From Echinarachnius parma (taxonomy: Eukaryota; Echinodermata; Echinoidea; Clypeasteroida; Echinarachniidae): 64,000 nucleotides of DNA. The position numbers and the translations under genes were made by a program. The stretch covers positions 16,448 to 80,447 of the forward strand of contig JBAMJV010012264.1 of assembly GCA_037951105.1 (NCBI GenBank), read 5' to 3'. Of the stretch, positions 23,121 to 36,328 are shown in pieces; within the stretch, counting starts at the first letter, position 1; every line of letters starts with the position of its first letter. The notes under the pieces are model-generated. The model was given only the letters and a program-made list of their open reading frames with translations, had not been told where the DNA came from and made no database searches.

Positions 23121-24817
23121 TGTCGTGGTACGTTTAGATGAGGCCGAAGGACACACAGTAACAAGTTTGTTAGGTTGCTCTGGTTATTTATTCATCAGCC
23201 ACAGTATCTCTCATAATGTCGAGATTCTCGCAGAAGACAAAAACCCTGCAATTGGCAGAATAAAAACAAAACATGTCATAGAATTTCAATCAAATATAAA
23301 TGTACAAAAACATGATTATAATCTTGATGAAAATGAAACAGTAATTACTAAACAGAAATGTAATCCTCTTGATTAAATATATAAAGCAATTACTAATTAA
23401 TCTCAGAATCAAATCCATTTTCATCTTGATTCTCTTTTATAATCAATTAAATCAAATGTTAAAATCATTTACTTGAATGACATAATCAAATCTAGACATG
23501 AAATCAACTGTGTCATGATCTCAAACATTAATATAAATCTGGCAATTAATGCATCATACTTTATCAAGCAAACAAGAAATACATCCATCTGTAAGTATTT
23601 ATAATAAACCTCTATAAGGCTGATAAACAAGTACATAAATGTCTCTTAAAATCAGAACATGATCATATATAGATTATTTCAAGGCAAACATAACTCATCT
23701 TGCAATAGTTCAACACAATATCTCACACATGATCATATTCATGCACTCTGAAATATATAATTAGACTAAGTAAAGTTACACAAAGTCTGTTAAACAAACT
23801 GCCATCATTTAATTATATAAACGTACCCAAGGTCTATGCAGACCCACAGACTGCACACAACTACGGCTCCAGCAGCCCCTCAAGCAGCCATCTATCTGCT
23901 CAGCATGCAGGCACCTATATTATAATAATGTTAATGTAACAACAACCTCTAAAACACACAAATCTCAGTTCCCACATCGTCTACTTCTAAAGGGGAAAAG
24001 GTTAACATAAACATCACGGAAAAATAACAATCATATACTTCATACCGTTCATCTAAGGTGTAAAAAGCTAATAACATCTCACATCTACGAGATAACTGTG
24101 GGCGCCGCCATCTTTTTTTAGTTTGTTTACATCTCACGCCCTCAACGTCAACTACACATTTACTTCACATGTGCGCAAAATACAAAATTGCAACAACTAC
24201 TCTTTTAAATCATTTTTGCAATCTCTCAATACATCGTTCATAATTATATGTCGACAGAAAATGTTGCATAAACAAATTTATCACATATCTCTCTAACATT
24301 ATGTATTTAAACAGCGTAATATGATATAATGAATGCCTACTCAAAACTGCGGTTCAACATCATTAACAGGCATTTTAATTATCGTAATTACCTCTAGCAA
24401 ACATCTTTATCCATCTCAAATAATGCATTATCACTCACTCTAATACATGATTAAACTCAATTATCTATTCTACAAGCATAACTTACTGTAAAATAGCTGC
24501 AAAGCCACGCTTCAGCAAAAAGGTACAACTGCAGACCAGGAAAACTCTGTACACAGGCACAGTGAGATACGCCCAACCTTGACCGTGTCAAATATGCTTC
24601 TCCGAGGTTTCCCTATTCTAACATGTGCACTACATGCATGCAACATAAGCGTGGGCGGCGGCTAACACACTCATTATCCGTCCGCGAATGTAACTGCCAC
24701 ATGTGTATTAAACTAATTTGCATAATTGGACTCGGTGCGGAATGTGACATTAACTAACTTGCATAATCGGACAAGTCCGCGATTTACATACGATATAAAC
24801 TAGTCCGCATTCCCACA
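23121..24817 (-). repeat. 5' LTR (1697 bp)
   Basis: Nearly identical to 18671-20374. Relative to that copy it lacks about 20 bp after GTTAATGTAACAACAA and carries short insertions (CTAAA near 23986, ATGCATGC near 24635). Frames inside it, such as the 83-codon one repeated in both LTRs, are byproducts. Confidence 0.92.
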
Positions 24818-24989
24818 ATAAGTTGATAGAAATATAAGCGACTGTTGAGTGACAATGACTATGCTGAAATCGAGGTTATCGTTAACGTCAGTAAACAATT
24901 TTATATTATGAATATCAATCATTTTGATATGAGAACGATTATCAATGTCTCATAAATGGATTTTCTTCAAGGGTCAAAAGATATGGAAT

Positions 24990-25195
24990 GCTCCACCCCT
25001 TAAAGTGATACCTGTAAAGTGTCAGATATTGCACAAAATGACATTTGAGACTTCAATCCTATATCAATATCATTGTAAAATACAATTGAAAGATTTGTGA
25101 AAGTTTGGAAGAAAATGAACACTGTTTACCTAGTGAAAAAAACGAATATTGAGTTCATATTTTATCACCGAATACTGATGGTCTGCCATACTTTT
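24990..25195. mobile_element. MITE family A, partial copy
   Basis: CCTTAAAGTGATACCTGTAAAGTGTCAGATATTGC and the following 150 bp match the left halves of 30858-31214 and 55277-55629. The right end is missing. Confidence 0.65.
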
Positions 25196-25218
25196 GTCGC
25201 AGTAAAAAGTAGTACCAT

Positions 25219-25812
25219 GGTACCCAGGTCGAAAAAACAGTTGAAAATTAGTTGCCAACTGGTACCAGTTGATACCACCAGTTGGCCAACTGGTTTCAAT
25301 ATGGAAATTGGTACACTGGAATCAACTGGAATCAATTGGAATCGAGTAAGAATCCAGTAGGGCTTACCAGTAAGAAGACCAGTTAAAGTAGTTGGTTCCA
25401 ACTGGTATTTTGAATTGGTTTCAACTGGTATCTCTATTGGTTTTAACTGGACTGCTGCATCTATCCATTTATCTTTACTGGGAACCGGGAATGTAAACTG
25501 CTACCGCTTGATGCCAGTTAAAACCAGTAAAAACCAGTTGAATTTCCAACTGGTTTCAACTGGTTTCAACTGTTTTTTCGACCTGGGTAAAGATAAATGG
25601 ACAGATGCACAGAAGACCAGTTAAAACCAACAGAAATACCAGTTTGAAACCAATTCAAAATACCAGTTGATACCAACTACTTTAACTGGTCTTCTTACTG
25701 GTCAGCCTTACTGGATTTTTACTGGATTCTTACTGGGAGCTATTTAGTTAAAAACCAGTAAAAACCAGTTGAATTTCCAACTGGTTTCAACCGTTTTTTC
25801 GACCTGGGTAGT
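25219..25812. repeat. Foldback block with CCAGGTCGAAAAAAC ends and AACTGGT minisatellite
   Basis: CCCAGGTCGAAAAAACAGTT at about 25226 is matched in reverse complement at 25793-25810. A second inverted copy lies at 25565-25590 and pairs with TTTATCTTTACTGGGAACC near 25470. The interior is mostly AACTGGTTTCAACTGG-type words in both orientations. Confidence 0.75.
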
Positions 25813-26015
25813 ACCATGACTACCATGGTACTACCATGTGTACCATGGTACTACCATGGTACACATGGTAGTACCATGGTACTACCATGGTATTACCATG
25901 GTATAATCATGTGTACCATGGTACTACCATGTGTACCATGGTAATACCATGGTAATACCATGTGTACCATGGTAATACCATGGTAATACCATGAAAACCA
26001 TGGTATTACCATGGT
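25800..26015. repeat. ACCATGGTA palindromic satellite
   Basis: Some fifteen self-complementary TACCATGGTA units, with TGTACCATGGTA and ATTACCATGG variants, ending in a poly-T. The same unit begins the neighbouring foldback at 25213. Confidence 0.85.
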
Positions 26016-26375
26016 TTTTTTTTGTAAGGGAGGGTTCCCCTGCCCATGTGGAAGAAGAAGAAGATTCTGCTAGGATCAAACATTTAGGAACTATATTGAC
26101 TCTCATTTTTTATTACACAGACATTATCATTTATAGAAGATAAGCATTTTTCAGCAGTATTTTGCATCACAATACATGTTGTAACAAGTAGAGAAAGACA
26201 GATTTTCTGGAAGAGAGTGAAAAATGAAAAGGCATATACATGTAATTGCAATCAATAATAGCGAATACAATTCTTGCAAGACAAAAGAGAAAGCTGTGAT
26301 GAAAGCAAAGTATGGAAGAAAGTTGTGTCGGGGAGAGGAAGTGGAATCATTTTGGAAGATAATTAGTTTCATTCT

Positions 26376-26609
26376 AAAGGCCTTGTCACATAGCGAGCCG
26401 AAATTTCATTCCGTTCGTCTCCGTTCGATTGTTTACATTACTTGTCCATTTCTTGTTTCCGATGTACGTTGTTCTATCCGGCGGAATGTTTTGTGCATGA
26501 AACAATGGAGATGATCCTTTCACCACCGAATAATTTTATTTCGCAAATTTTATATCCGTCGGGCATCCATGCATTCACGATATGCAGTGATATGTGACAA
26601 CACCTTAAC
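26376..26609. mobile_element. MITE with AAGGCCTTGTCACAT ends
   Basis: The left end TAAAGGCCTTGTCACATA and right end TATGTGACAACACCTTA are inverted repeats about 230 bp apart. No ORF. Confidence 0.6.
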
Positions 26610-26689
26610 TAAACCTGCTGGCTGGAATTCTCGTGAGCAGGTTAAATTGAGCCACTGTTTCACATAACTCAGAAGATACACACCAATTT

Positions 26690-27118
26690 GAGCCAATCAG
26701 AGTTGCCCATTTAGCCTTTTAGGTTATTAATCACAACTTTGCGATTGATTCCAACTCCTTATGCAACACCCCTGGATAGGCAGTAATGATTAAATAACCA
26801 TGGGGGTAGGGGCGTTGCGATTGATTCCAACTCCTTATGCAACACCCCTGGATAGGCAGTAATGATTAAATAACCATGGGGGTAGGGGCGTTGCGATTGA
26901 TTCCAACTCCTTATGCAACACCCCTGGATAGGCAGTAATGATTAAATAACCATGGTGGTAGCAACTAGCAAAGTAGCACTTGATCGCAAAGTGGTGATAA
27001 ATGGCAAGTCAGAAAATGCGGCGAAATGCGCAAATCTGATTGGCTCAAATGCGCACGCTTCTGACTTACATCAATCGCAACTTTGCGATTAAGCGCAACT
27101 CTTCATGCAACATCACAG
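26690..27118. repeat. MITE family B relative containing a 76-bp triplicated segment
   Basis: Words shared with 59590-59753 and 63837-64000 (AACTTTGCGATT, CAAATCTGATTGGCTCAAATGCGCA, TCTGACTT). Inside it, 26741-26968 is three direct copies of a 76-bp unit starting GCGATTGATTCCAACTCC, with near-perfect identity. Confidence 0.7.
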
Positions 27119-27345
27119 ATACCGTAGAACACCATCGTTAAGCACCCCCCAAGCACCTATACGCATCTTGCTTTTAAAGACGTTTCCATGAGATTCACCT
27201 CCATTATTATCCTCATAAATATTCCTCACCGTTATTTGCATTCTTGATTAAAGTTTCCCGTATGGACAGAGAGCGGGCGCTCCTTAAAAGCAAGATGCAT
27301 ATAGGTGTTGGGGGGGTGCTTGACGATGGTGTTCTACGGTATGCA
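27119..27345. mobile_element. Inverted repeat element (about 58-bp arms)
   Basis: TACCGTAGAACACCATCGTTAAGC...CATCTTGCTTTTAA at 27119-27178 recurs in reverse complement at 27284-27342. The sequence after the right arm resumes the GCAGTAATGAT...AATAACCA motif of the preceding repeat, so it appears inserted into it. Confidence 0.75.
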
Positions 27346-27959
27346 GTAATGATGTTGGTACTAAATTGAATAACCAAGTGGTAGTTCACAACAACCAAAG
27401 AAAGAAATCCACATCACATGAGCTATGTATGTATGTGGCAGAACCTTACACAGTGTGTAACAAATCTACTATGACTGAATATTTGAATCTTCTTTACACA
27501 TATTCACTCACAAGTCACAACTGTATGGGATCAATTTAAAGCATACATTCATCAGATACACATTCATGAATAAATAAAGAATTTATTATACATAAATAAA
27601 TATAAATTAGTATTTAAACATTTATGGAAAGCTATATCTTTAAAAAGAGAAGTTTAACAATTGGAACTCATTTGTCCATATTTGATTTCTATCACAATTA
27701 CTACAAGCAAATTAAAGCATACAATTCTCAAAAGAAGATAGTTTCAAAGCCAGTTCTGAAATGTTCGGAGTCCAATGACAGCAGGTTGCCATAAAGATAA
27801 GTTTGACATAATTCAAATGGTTAGATTACATTGTAACAGTTCTAATTGAATTTCTTAATTTGCAAATAAAACCATCTTTCTTTGAAAACTGGGAAAGCAG
27901 GTTTATGTCACTCTGTAAAATGGCTCCATGGTAGCCTGTAACAACATGTCCCTATATAG
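27346..27959. other. Noncoding AT-rich stretch downstream of CCDC148
   Basis: No exon found. TTTATT words on the plus strand at about 27580 and 27595 are AATAAA on the minus strand and could serve as CCDC148 polyadenylation signals. Confidence 0.4.
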
Positions 27960-28115
27960 TTAATACAGTCAACCCTGTGCATAATGACAACCTTAGGAAA
28001 ACATGAGAAGTGACCACTGCATGTATACAGGTTCCATAATATTGATTTACCCTGCAGGAGATCATGAGTAGTGGTCTCTATAGACAGGTTGGAGTGGCTC
28101 CATGGGAGTCTATTA
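27960..28115. mobile_element. MITE family C, diverged partial copy
   Basis: TACAGTCAACCCTGTGCATAATGACAACC, GGTTCCATAA and CTATAGACAGGTTGG match, in order, the elements at 45648 and 60858. Confidence 0.5.
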
Positions 28116-28167
28116 TAGTCCCTGTAGTTAACAGGTTAAAAAACATGCTACTAGTTGACAGCTAGTC

Positions 28168-31100
28168 CTATTTATTGTCGTCTTTGAATAGAGTTGATTT
28201 CATGTCTGGTCTTGGAGGCTTGAGCGGTTTGGTAGAGCTGATCATCCGACGGGCATACGGGTTGTCATGGAGACCAGCTCTCCTCAAGGCTTGCTCCAGC
28301 TTCAGTCGCGGGTCACTCATCACCTGGGCATTCAGAGAAAAAAAGTAAACAAAAATATTATGTCAATTGCATTTATCCTCCAGCAAGATATGTTACGCAT
28401 TTCTCGCGTAGCTGAGCAACCTTAGCAAAATGGGGTTTACTAAGGTAGTGATTCCCCCACTAGTTTGCACATAGACCTATGGTTTTAGCAGAGATGGACG
28501 ACTTCCCTTGAGTGGGAAGTAAACACAGCGTGAGTTTGTTGACAGTAGAGATTAACAATCTCAGAAACTGAGAAGAATGAAGTCAACCAAGGAAGGAAAG
28601 AGGACCACCTAGATATAATTGAACACGCACGCTCGTGGTCCTCACGACCTACGCGACAAATACATCGTGAATGTATTCACTACCTCTGCTCTCTACCAAG
28701 GTGTATAAATGGGGAGCGGGAAGAATAGGAAACGTGGTTTCTTGGGACTGTATGCGCCTAACAGTCGACTGGCCCGAATCTTCCCTAGGGAGTGGAAAAT
28801 GTGAACTTTGTGTGCAGTCCGAGTGATTGCAGTGTGTATTCGTTGACCGGGGTAATAATAATAAATTTAATGTGCTAAGTTACTCACATGAATAGCGCTA
28901 TATATAATACTAGTATTATTATATTCGTATCATCATAATTGTAATCAAATCGTGCAAAACATACATCAGACGGAACCATAATTCACAGAGTATGTGTCTC
29001 ATTTCTCTTCACTCTCTATATGTTATACGATCATCAAAATGTCTTCCATCCATGGGTTTATACAGTGCCATACACCATCTACAATATACAGGTATATTAT
29101 CAGATTACAGAAATACATTTCTTTAACCGAAAAATGCTCATTTCATCAAATCTTTGTCAGTTTTTGCACATGTCAATAAAGTTAACCCATTCCCTAGATT
29201 CTTAAATCTCCATAGACTTTGTACACAACCCATTCGGTTACCGCAGTCCAGGGGTTAATAGATCCCTTTTATCCACTTACAGTCTCTGAAGAGAATGTGT
29301 TCATCTCAAAGAGGGGCTGCTGGATGTTGATGTCTTGCTCCACACCGATCCCCATTCGAGCTTTCGAGGACTATGGATGGATAAATAATAATTGGAATTA
29401 AAGAGGATGTGATAATCACGACATCAAGTGAAATGAAAGTCATATTTATTGTCATCTTAGAATAGAGTTGATCAAAATGTTGCATGTCTTGATACACACC
29501 GATCCCCATTCGAGCTTTCGGGGACTGCGCATGGATAAATAATCATTGGATTTAAAAAGGATGTGATTTCAGTGGAACCTGGTTATAAAGAGCTGTGATA
29601 TAAAAAGCCCTGTTTAAATTCTTGGTTTTGTTACCCTGATACAACAAGATACCTGATATAACAAGTCAATTCTCATGGTCCCAAGGATCTCGTTATAAAG
29701 AGGTTCCACTGTATCTGATATAACAAGTCAATTCTCATGGTCCCAAGGATCTCGTTATAATGAGGTTCCACTGTATCTGATATAACAAGTCAATTCTCAT
29801 GGTCCCAAAGATCTCGTTATAATGAGGTTCCACTGTATCTGATATAACAAGTCAATTCTCATGGTCCCAAAGATCTCGTTATAATGAGGTTCCACTGTAT
29901 CTGATATAACAAGTCAATTCTCATGGTCCCAAAGATCTCGTTATAATGAGGTTCCACTGTATCTGATATAACAAGTCAATTCTCATGGTCCCAAAGATCT
30001 CGTTATAATGAGGTTCCACTGTATCTGATATAACAAGTCAATTCTCATGGTCCCAAGGATCTCGTTATAATGAGGTTCCACTGTATCTGATATAACAAGT
30101 CAATTCTCATGGTCCCAAGGATCTCGTTATAATGAGGTTCCACTGTACCTTGCAAGTGAAACGACTACCGTATTTGTCGGTGTATTAACCGCATGGTTTT
30201 CCCGACGGAATTACCGACGAAAAGGGGGGTGCGGTTTGTACACGGAGATAGGAAAAATTGCACAAAAATCTCCACTAGGACAATACAACACGGAACACTA
30301 TACACGGGACTGTAATAAATTCTAGAATAAAAACGAAGACAAAACAACAAAAATGAATTATATTTCATAGACCAAAACTCTCTGAAAAAGAATTATGTTT
30401 TTACTTATCCTCAGCACATTTTGACCATCTAAAAATCAAGACCTTTACTATCAATTTTTTTTTTTTTCATGGAAAACCCCAAAAGTTAGGGATGCGGTTA
30501 ATACACCGGAGCAGGTAATACACCGGCAAATACGGTAAGTAGATTTGATAACAACTAAATGTAATTAATGCACATTTATTGCTTTATATATCAAGAAAGT
30601 TATAAATGCATCACTTTAAGAAAAAGTCTGAATCATAAGGAAACATTTACAAAAGACATGGTTTGAATCACTTTATTTTATCTTTATCTACCACTCATTC
30701 TCTTCTAGTACTAACCCTAGGTTTTGGAGCTGAAGTTAGCTTACTTGGCAGGATAGCAGGATGAGTCAAACAAAATATGGCAATTTGCCTCACTGACAAG
30801 AAACATACAAAAGAGTATTACTTTTGTGCGTCATGGATACAACCAAACACAATTTAAAGGGATGCCTGTAAAGTGTCTAACTCCACAAAAATTACTTGGA
30901 GCTTCCTCATTTCTCTTCTACTGCATTGTTTAGCTTAGTAGAAGAATAAAATAGGGTTATATTTTTTCAAATGCCCCTTAAGTATGACGATATCTATCAT
31001 TCAGCTCAAAAGCGTTAATGAACGGTCATAAACCTCATTAACGTCCGTTGTAAAAGCTGACGCATATTTTCGCTTTTTTAAACAGGAAAGCAGTGTTCTT

Positions 31101-32759
31101 TTTCAATGAAACTTTCACACTTCATTCGAACATATCAATGATTTTGGTACAGGATTGAAGTCTTAAATGTCATTTTGGGCAATATCTGACACTTCACAGG
31201 TGCACCATTAAGGAATCTAAAGCACTTTCACCTATTCAACAAAATGCAAACTAGATAAATTCTTTCATGTAAAATTGAAATACCTTAACACTGTAGTGTA
31301 CTCTTACCATTGTATCTCTCATCATACGCACTGGATCACTCTCCACATGCACTGCAACCTATGGGGAACAAACAAATTGAAGAACATTGCCAAGTTAAAC
31401 ATTTAAATTCTCATGAGGCAGATAAATAGCAAAAATGTTTCACTTGATTGCGATGTACATGTACATGTAGGTCTATACAGGGTGGCTCCAAAAAGAACGG
31501 AACGGGGCACTTCCCAAAATATAGTAACAAAATAATTATGTCCATCCGATAGGGTGTCCTTTCTAATGAAAACAGTAATTTTGGCCGAGTATTTTTTTGT
31601 TTAGGGTGATTAGAGTGACACCATGTCAGGTTTCCATTTTTTTCAATTTTTACCAAGTCAGCTGTGCCTGATAAATCGCACTGTCTGCCCGTCATAGCAT
31701 CGAACAACCATGCCAAATCTCTCGGCACACAGCTGAATGCACACTAACAATAGCGCGCGTATTGCTCGTTGTTTGATGCTATCACGGGCAGTAAGTGCGA
31801 TTTATCAGGCACTGACTTGGTAAAAATTGACAAAAATGGGAACCTGACATGGTGTCACTCAGAGCACCCTAAAGCAATAACTACACGACCAAAATTACTG
31901 TTCTTGATATCGTTTTTCATTGGAAAAGATACCCTATCCGATGGACATAATTATTTTGTTACTATATTTTGGGAAGTGTCCCGTTCCGTTATTTTGGGGC
32001 CACCCTGTATAATGACCGAGGAAATAATGTCAAGTGCTTAGAGATAGAAATGACCCATATTGCACAAAGCGATAGCTGAGGATAATGATAATTTCTACAA
32101 CACGTGACTGACGTAACTGTGCTTAAATTTAATAAATCAATATAAACAAATTGTATGAGTGATAAAATAGGCACTACATATAAATACAATTATCATTATT
32201 ATTATTATCATAATCTGACCTGCTCTCTCAGTGCTTCTAGTCTCCTTTCTCTCTCCTCTTCCTCCTCCTCCAACCTTCTCTCTTCCTCTCTCCGCTCCTC
32301 TTCTGTTATTATTATTATTATTATTATATTCTCACCTGCTCTCTCAGTGCTTCTAGTCTCCTTTCCCTCTCCTCTTCCTCCTCCTCCAACCTTCTCTCTT
32401 CCTCTCTCCGCTCCTCCTATATTATTATTATTATTATTATATTCTCACCTGCTCTCTCAGTGCTTCTAGTCTCCTTTCTCTCTCCTCTTCCTCCTCCTTT
32501 AACCTTCTCTCTTCCTCTCTCCGCTCCTCTTCTGTTATTATTATTATTATTATTATATTCTCACCTGCTCTCTCAGTGCTTCTAGTCTCCTTTCCCTCTC
32601 CTCTTCCTCCTCCTCCAACCTTCTCTCTTCCTCTCTCCGCTCCTCTTCTGTTATTATTATTATATTCTCACCTGCTCTCTCAGTGCTTCTAGTCTCCTTT
32701 CTCTCTCCTCTTCCTCCTCCTCCAACCTTCTCTCTTCCTCTCTCCGCTCCTCTTCTGTA

Positions 32760-32790
<31 letters not shown>

Positions 32791-32990
32791 TCTCACCTGC
32801 TCTCTCAGTGCTTCTAGTCTCCTTTCTCTCTCCTCTTCCTCCTCCAACCTTCTCTCTTCCTCTCTCCGCTCCTCCTCTATTATTATTATTATTATTATAT
32901 TCTCACCTGCTCTCTCAGTGCTTCTAGTCTCCTTTCTCTCTCCTCTTCCTCCTCCTCTAACCTTCTCTCTTCCTCTCTCCGCTCCTCCTC

Positions 32991-33022
<32 letters not shown>

Positions 33023-33225
33023 TCTCACCTGCTCTCTCAGTGCTTCTAGTCTCCTTTCTCTCTCCTCTTCCTCCTCCTCTAACCTTCTCTCTTCCTCTCT
33101 CCGCTCCTCCTCTATTATTATTATTATTATTATATTCTCACCTGCTCTCTCAGTGCTTCTAGTCTCCTTTCTCTCTCCTCTTCCTCCTCCTCTAACCTTC
33201 TCTCTTCCTCTCTCCGCTCCTCCTC

Positions 33226-33257
<32 letters not shown>

Positions 33258-33347
33258 TCTCACCTGCTCTCTCAGTGCTTCTAGTTTCCTTTCTCTCTCC
33301 TCTTCCTCCTCCTCTAACCTTCTCTCTTCCTCTCTCCGCTCCTCCTC

Positions 33348-33382
<35 letters not shown>

Positions 33383-33699
33383 TCTCACCTGCTCTCTCAG
33401 TGCTTCTAGTCTCCTTTCTCTCTCCTCTTCCTCCTCCTCCAACCTTCTCTCTTCCTCTCTCCGCTCCTCTTCTATTATTATTATTATATTCTCACCTGCT
33501 CTCTCAGTGCTTCTAGTCTCCTTTCTCTCTCGTCTTCCTCCTCCTCCAACCTTCTCTCTTCCTCTCTCCGCTCCTCTTCTGTTAGTATTATTATTATTAT
33601 TATATTCTCACCTGCTCTCTCAGTGCTTCTAGTCTCCTTTCTCTCTCCTCTTCCTCCTCCTCCAACCTTCTCTCTTCCTCTCTCCGCTCCTCTTCTGTA

Positions 33700-33730
<31 letters not shown>

Positions 33731-33820
33731 TCTCACCTGCTCTCTCAGTGCTTCTAGTCTCCTTTCTCTCTCCTCTTCCTCCTCCTCTAACCTTCTCTCT
33801 TCCTCTCTCCGCTCCTCCTC

Positions 33821-33855
<35 letters not shown>

Positions 33856-35445
33856 TCTCACCTGCTCTCTCAGTGCTTCTAGTCTCCTTTCTCTCTCCTC
33901 TTCCTCCTCCTCCAACCTTCTCTCTTCCTCTCTCCGCTCCTCTTCTATTATTATTATTATATTCTCACCTGCTCTCTCAGTGCTTCTAGTCTCCTTTCTC
34001 TCTCCTCTTCCTCCTCCTCTAACCTTCTCTCTTCCTCTCTCCGCTCCTCCTCTATTATTATTATTATTATTATATTCTCACCTGCTCTCTCAGTGCTTCT
34101 AGTCTCCTTTCTCTCTCCTCTTCCTCCTCCTCCAACCTTCTCTCTTCCTCTCTCCGCTCCTCCTCTATTATTATTATTATTATATTATTATTATATTCTC
34201 ACCTGCTCTCTCAGTGCTTCTAGTCTCCTTTCTCTCTCCTCTTCCTCCTCCTCTAACCTTCTCTCTTCCTCTCTCCGCTCCTCCTCTATTATTATTATTA
34301 TTATATTCTCACCTGCTCTCTCAGTGCTTCTAGTCTCCTTTCTCTCTCCTCTTCCTCCTCCTCCAACCTTCTCTCTTCCTCTCTCCGCTCCTCCTCTATT
34401 ATTATTATTATTATATTATTATTATATTCTCACCTGCTCTCTCAGTGCTTCTAGTCTCCTTTCTCTCTCCTCTTCCTCCTCCTCTAACCTTCTCTCTTCC
34501 TCTCTCCGCTCCTCTTCTATTATTATTATTATATTCTCACCTGCTCTCTCAGTGCTTCTAGTCTCCTTTCTCTCTCCTCTTCCTCCTCCTCTAACCTTCT
34601 CTCTTCCTCTCTCCGCTCCTCCTCTATTATTATTATTATTATTATATTCTCACCTGCTCTCTCAGTGCTTCTAGTCTCCTTTCTCTCTCCTCTTCCTCCT
34701 CCTCCAACCTTCTCTCTTCCTCTCTCCGCTCCTCCTCTATTATTATTATTATTATATTATTATTATATTCTCACCTGCTCTCTCAGTGCTTCTAGTCTCC
34801 TTTCTCTCTCCTCTTCCTCCTCCTCTAACCTTCTCTCTTCCTCTCTCCGCTCCTCCTCTATTATTATTATTATTATATTATTATTATATTCTCACCTGCT
34901 CTCTCAGTGCTTCTAGTCTCCTTTCTCTCTCCTCTTCCTCCTCCTCTAACCTTCTCTCTTCCTCTCTCCGCTCCTCCTCTATTATTATTATTATTATATT
35001 ATTATTATATTCTCACCTGCTCTCTCAGTGCTTCTAGTCTCCTTTCTCTCTCCTCTTCCTCCTCCTCCAACCTTCTCTCTTCCTCTCTCCGCTCCTCTTC
35101 TGTTATTATTATTATTATTATATTCTCACCTGCTCTCTCAGTGCTTCTAGTCTCCTTTCTCTCTCCTCTTCCTCCTCCTCCAACCTTCTCTCTTCCTCTC
35201 TCCGCTCCTCTTATGTTAGTATTATTATTATTATTATATTCTCACCTGCTCTCTCAGTGCTTCTAGTCTCCTTTCTCTCTCCTCTTCCTCCTCCTCCAAC
35301 CTTCTCTCTTCCTCTCTCCGCTCCTCTTCTGTTAGTATTATTATTATTATTATATTCTCACCTGCTCTCTCAGTGCTTCTAGTCTCCTTTCTCTCTCCTC
35401 TTCCTCCTCCTCTAACCTTCTCTCTTCCTCTCTCCGCTCCTCCTC

Positions 35446-35477
<32 letters not shown>

Positions 35478-35691
35478 TCTCACCTGCTCTCTTAGTGCTT
35501 CTAGTCTCCTTTCTCTCTCCTCTTCCTCCTCCTCCAACCTTCTCTCTTCCTCTCTCCGCTCCTCCTCTATTATTATTATTATTATTATATCATTATTATA
35601 ATCTGACCTGCTCTCTCAGTGCTTCTAGTCTCCTTTCTCTCTCCTCTTCCTCCTCCTCCAACCTTCTCTCTTCCTCTCTCCGCTCCTCCTC

Positions 35692-35723
<32 letters not shown>

Positions 35724-36050
35724 TCTCACCTGCTCTCTCAGTGCTTCTAGTCTCCTTTCTCTCTCCTCTTCCTCCTCCTCTAACCTTCTCTCCTCCTCTC
35801 TCCGCTCCTCCTCTATTATTATTATTATTATTATATCATTATTATAATCTGACCTGCTCTCTCAGTGCTTCTAGTCTCCTTTCTCTCTCCTCTTCCTCCT
35901 CCTCTAACCTTCTCTCCTCCTCTCTCCGCTCATCCTCTATTATTATTATTATTATTATTATATTCTCACCTGCTCTCTCAGTGCTTCTAGTCTCCTTTCT
36001 CTCTCCTCTTCCTCCTCCAACCTTCTCTCTTCCTCTCTCCGCTCCTCCTC

Positions 36051-36085
<35 letters not shown>

Positions 36086-36293
36086 TCTCACCTGCTCTCT
36101 CAGTGCTTCTAGTCTCCTTTCTCTCTCCTCTTCCTCCTCCTCTAACCTTCTCTCTTCCTCTCTCCGCTCCTCCTCTATTATTATTATTATATCATTATTA
36201 TATTCTCACCTGCTCTCTCAGTGCTTCTAGTCTCCCTTCTCTCTCCTCTTCCTCCTCCTCTAACCTTCTCTCTTCCTCTCTCCGCTCCTCCTC

Positions 36294-36328
<35 letters not shown>

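Larger units (their letters stand above)
18671..24817 (-). mobile_element. Gag-only LTR retrotransposon, minus orientation
   Basis: Two near-identical long terminal repeats, 18671-20374 and 23121-24817, enclose a 2.75-kb internal region. Both begin TGTCG and end CCCACA on the plus strand. The flanks ATAA|TGTCG and CCCACA|ATAA show a 4-bp target duplication. On the minus strand the order is 5' LTR (24817-23121), primer-binding site, leader repeats, gag ORF, noncoding spacer, purine tract, 3' LTR. There is no sign of protease, reverse transcriptase, RNase H or integrase in the interior, so the copy is non-autonomous. The LTRs differ by a few indels and at least one substitution, which means a young insertion. 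Confidence 0.92.

Noticed and set aside
18675..23376. Identical 83-codon frames at 18675-18926 and 23125-23376
   Set aside because: They lie at the same position in the two LTRs, antisense to the element, so duplication of the frame reflects the LTRs and not a gene pair.
29650..30150. Regular 61-bp repeats resembling a CRISPR array
   Set aside because: There are no distinct spacers; units are contiguous copies of a pogo-like MITE end in a eukaryotic intron.
31411..32041. Two similar frames (31411-31728 minus, 31769-32041 plus) suggesting a duplicated gene
   Set aside because: They are the two arms of one foldback element and mirror each other; no domain or splice support.
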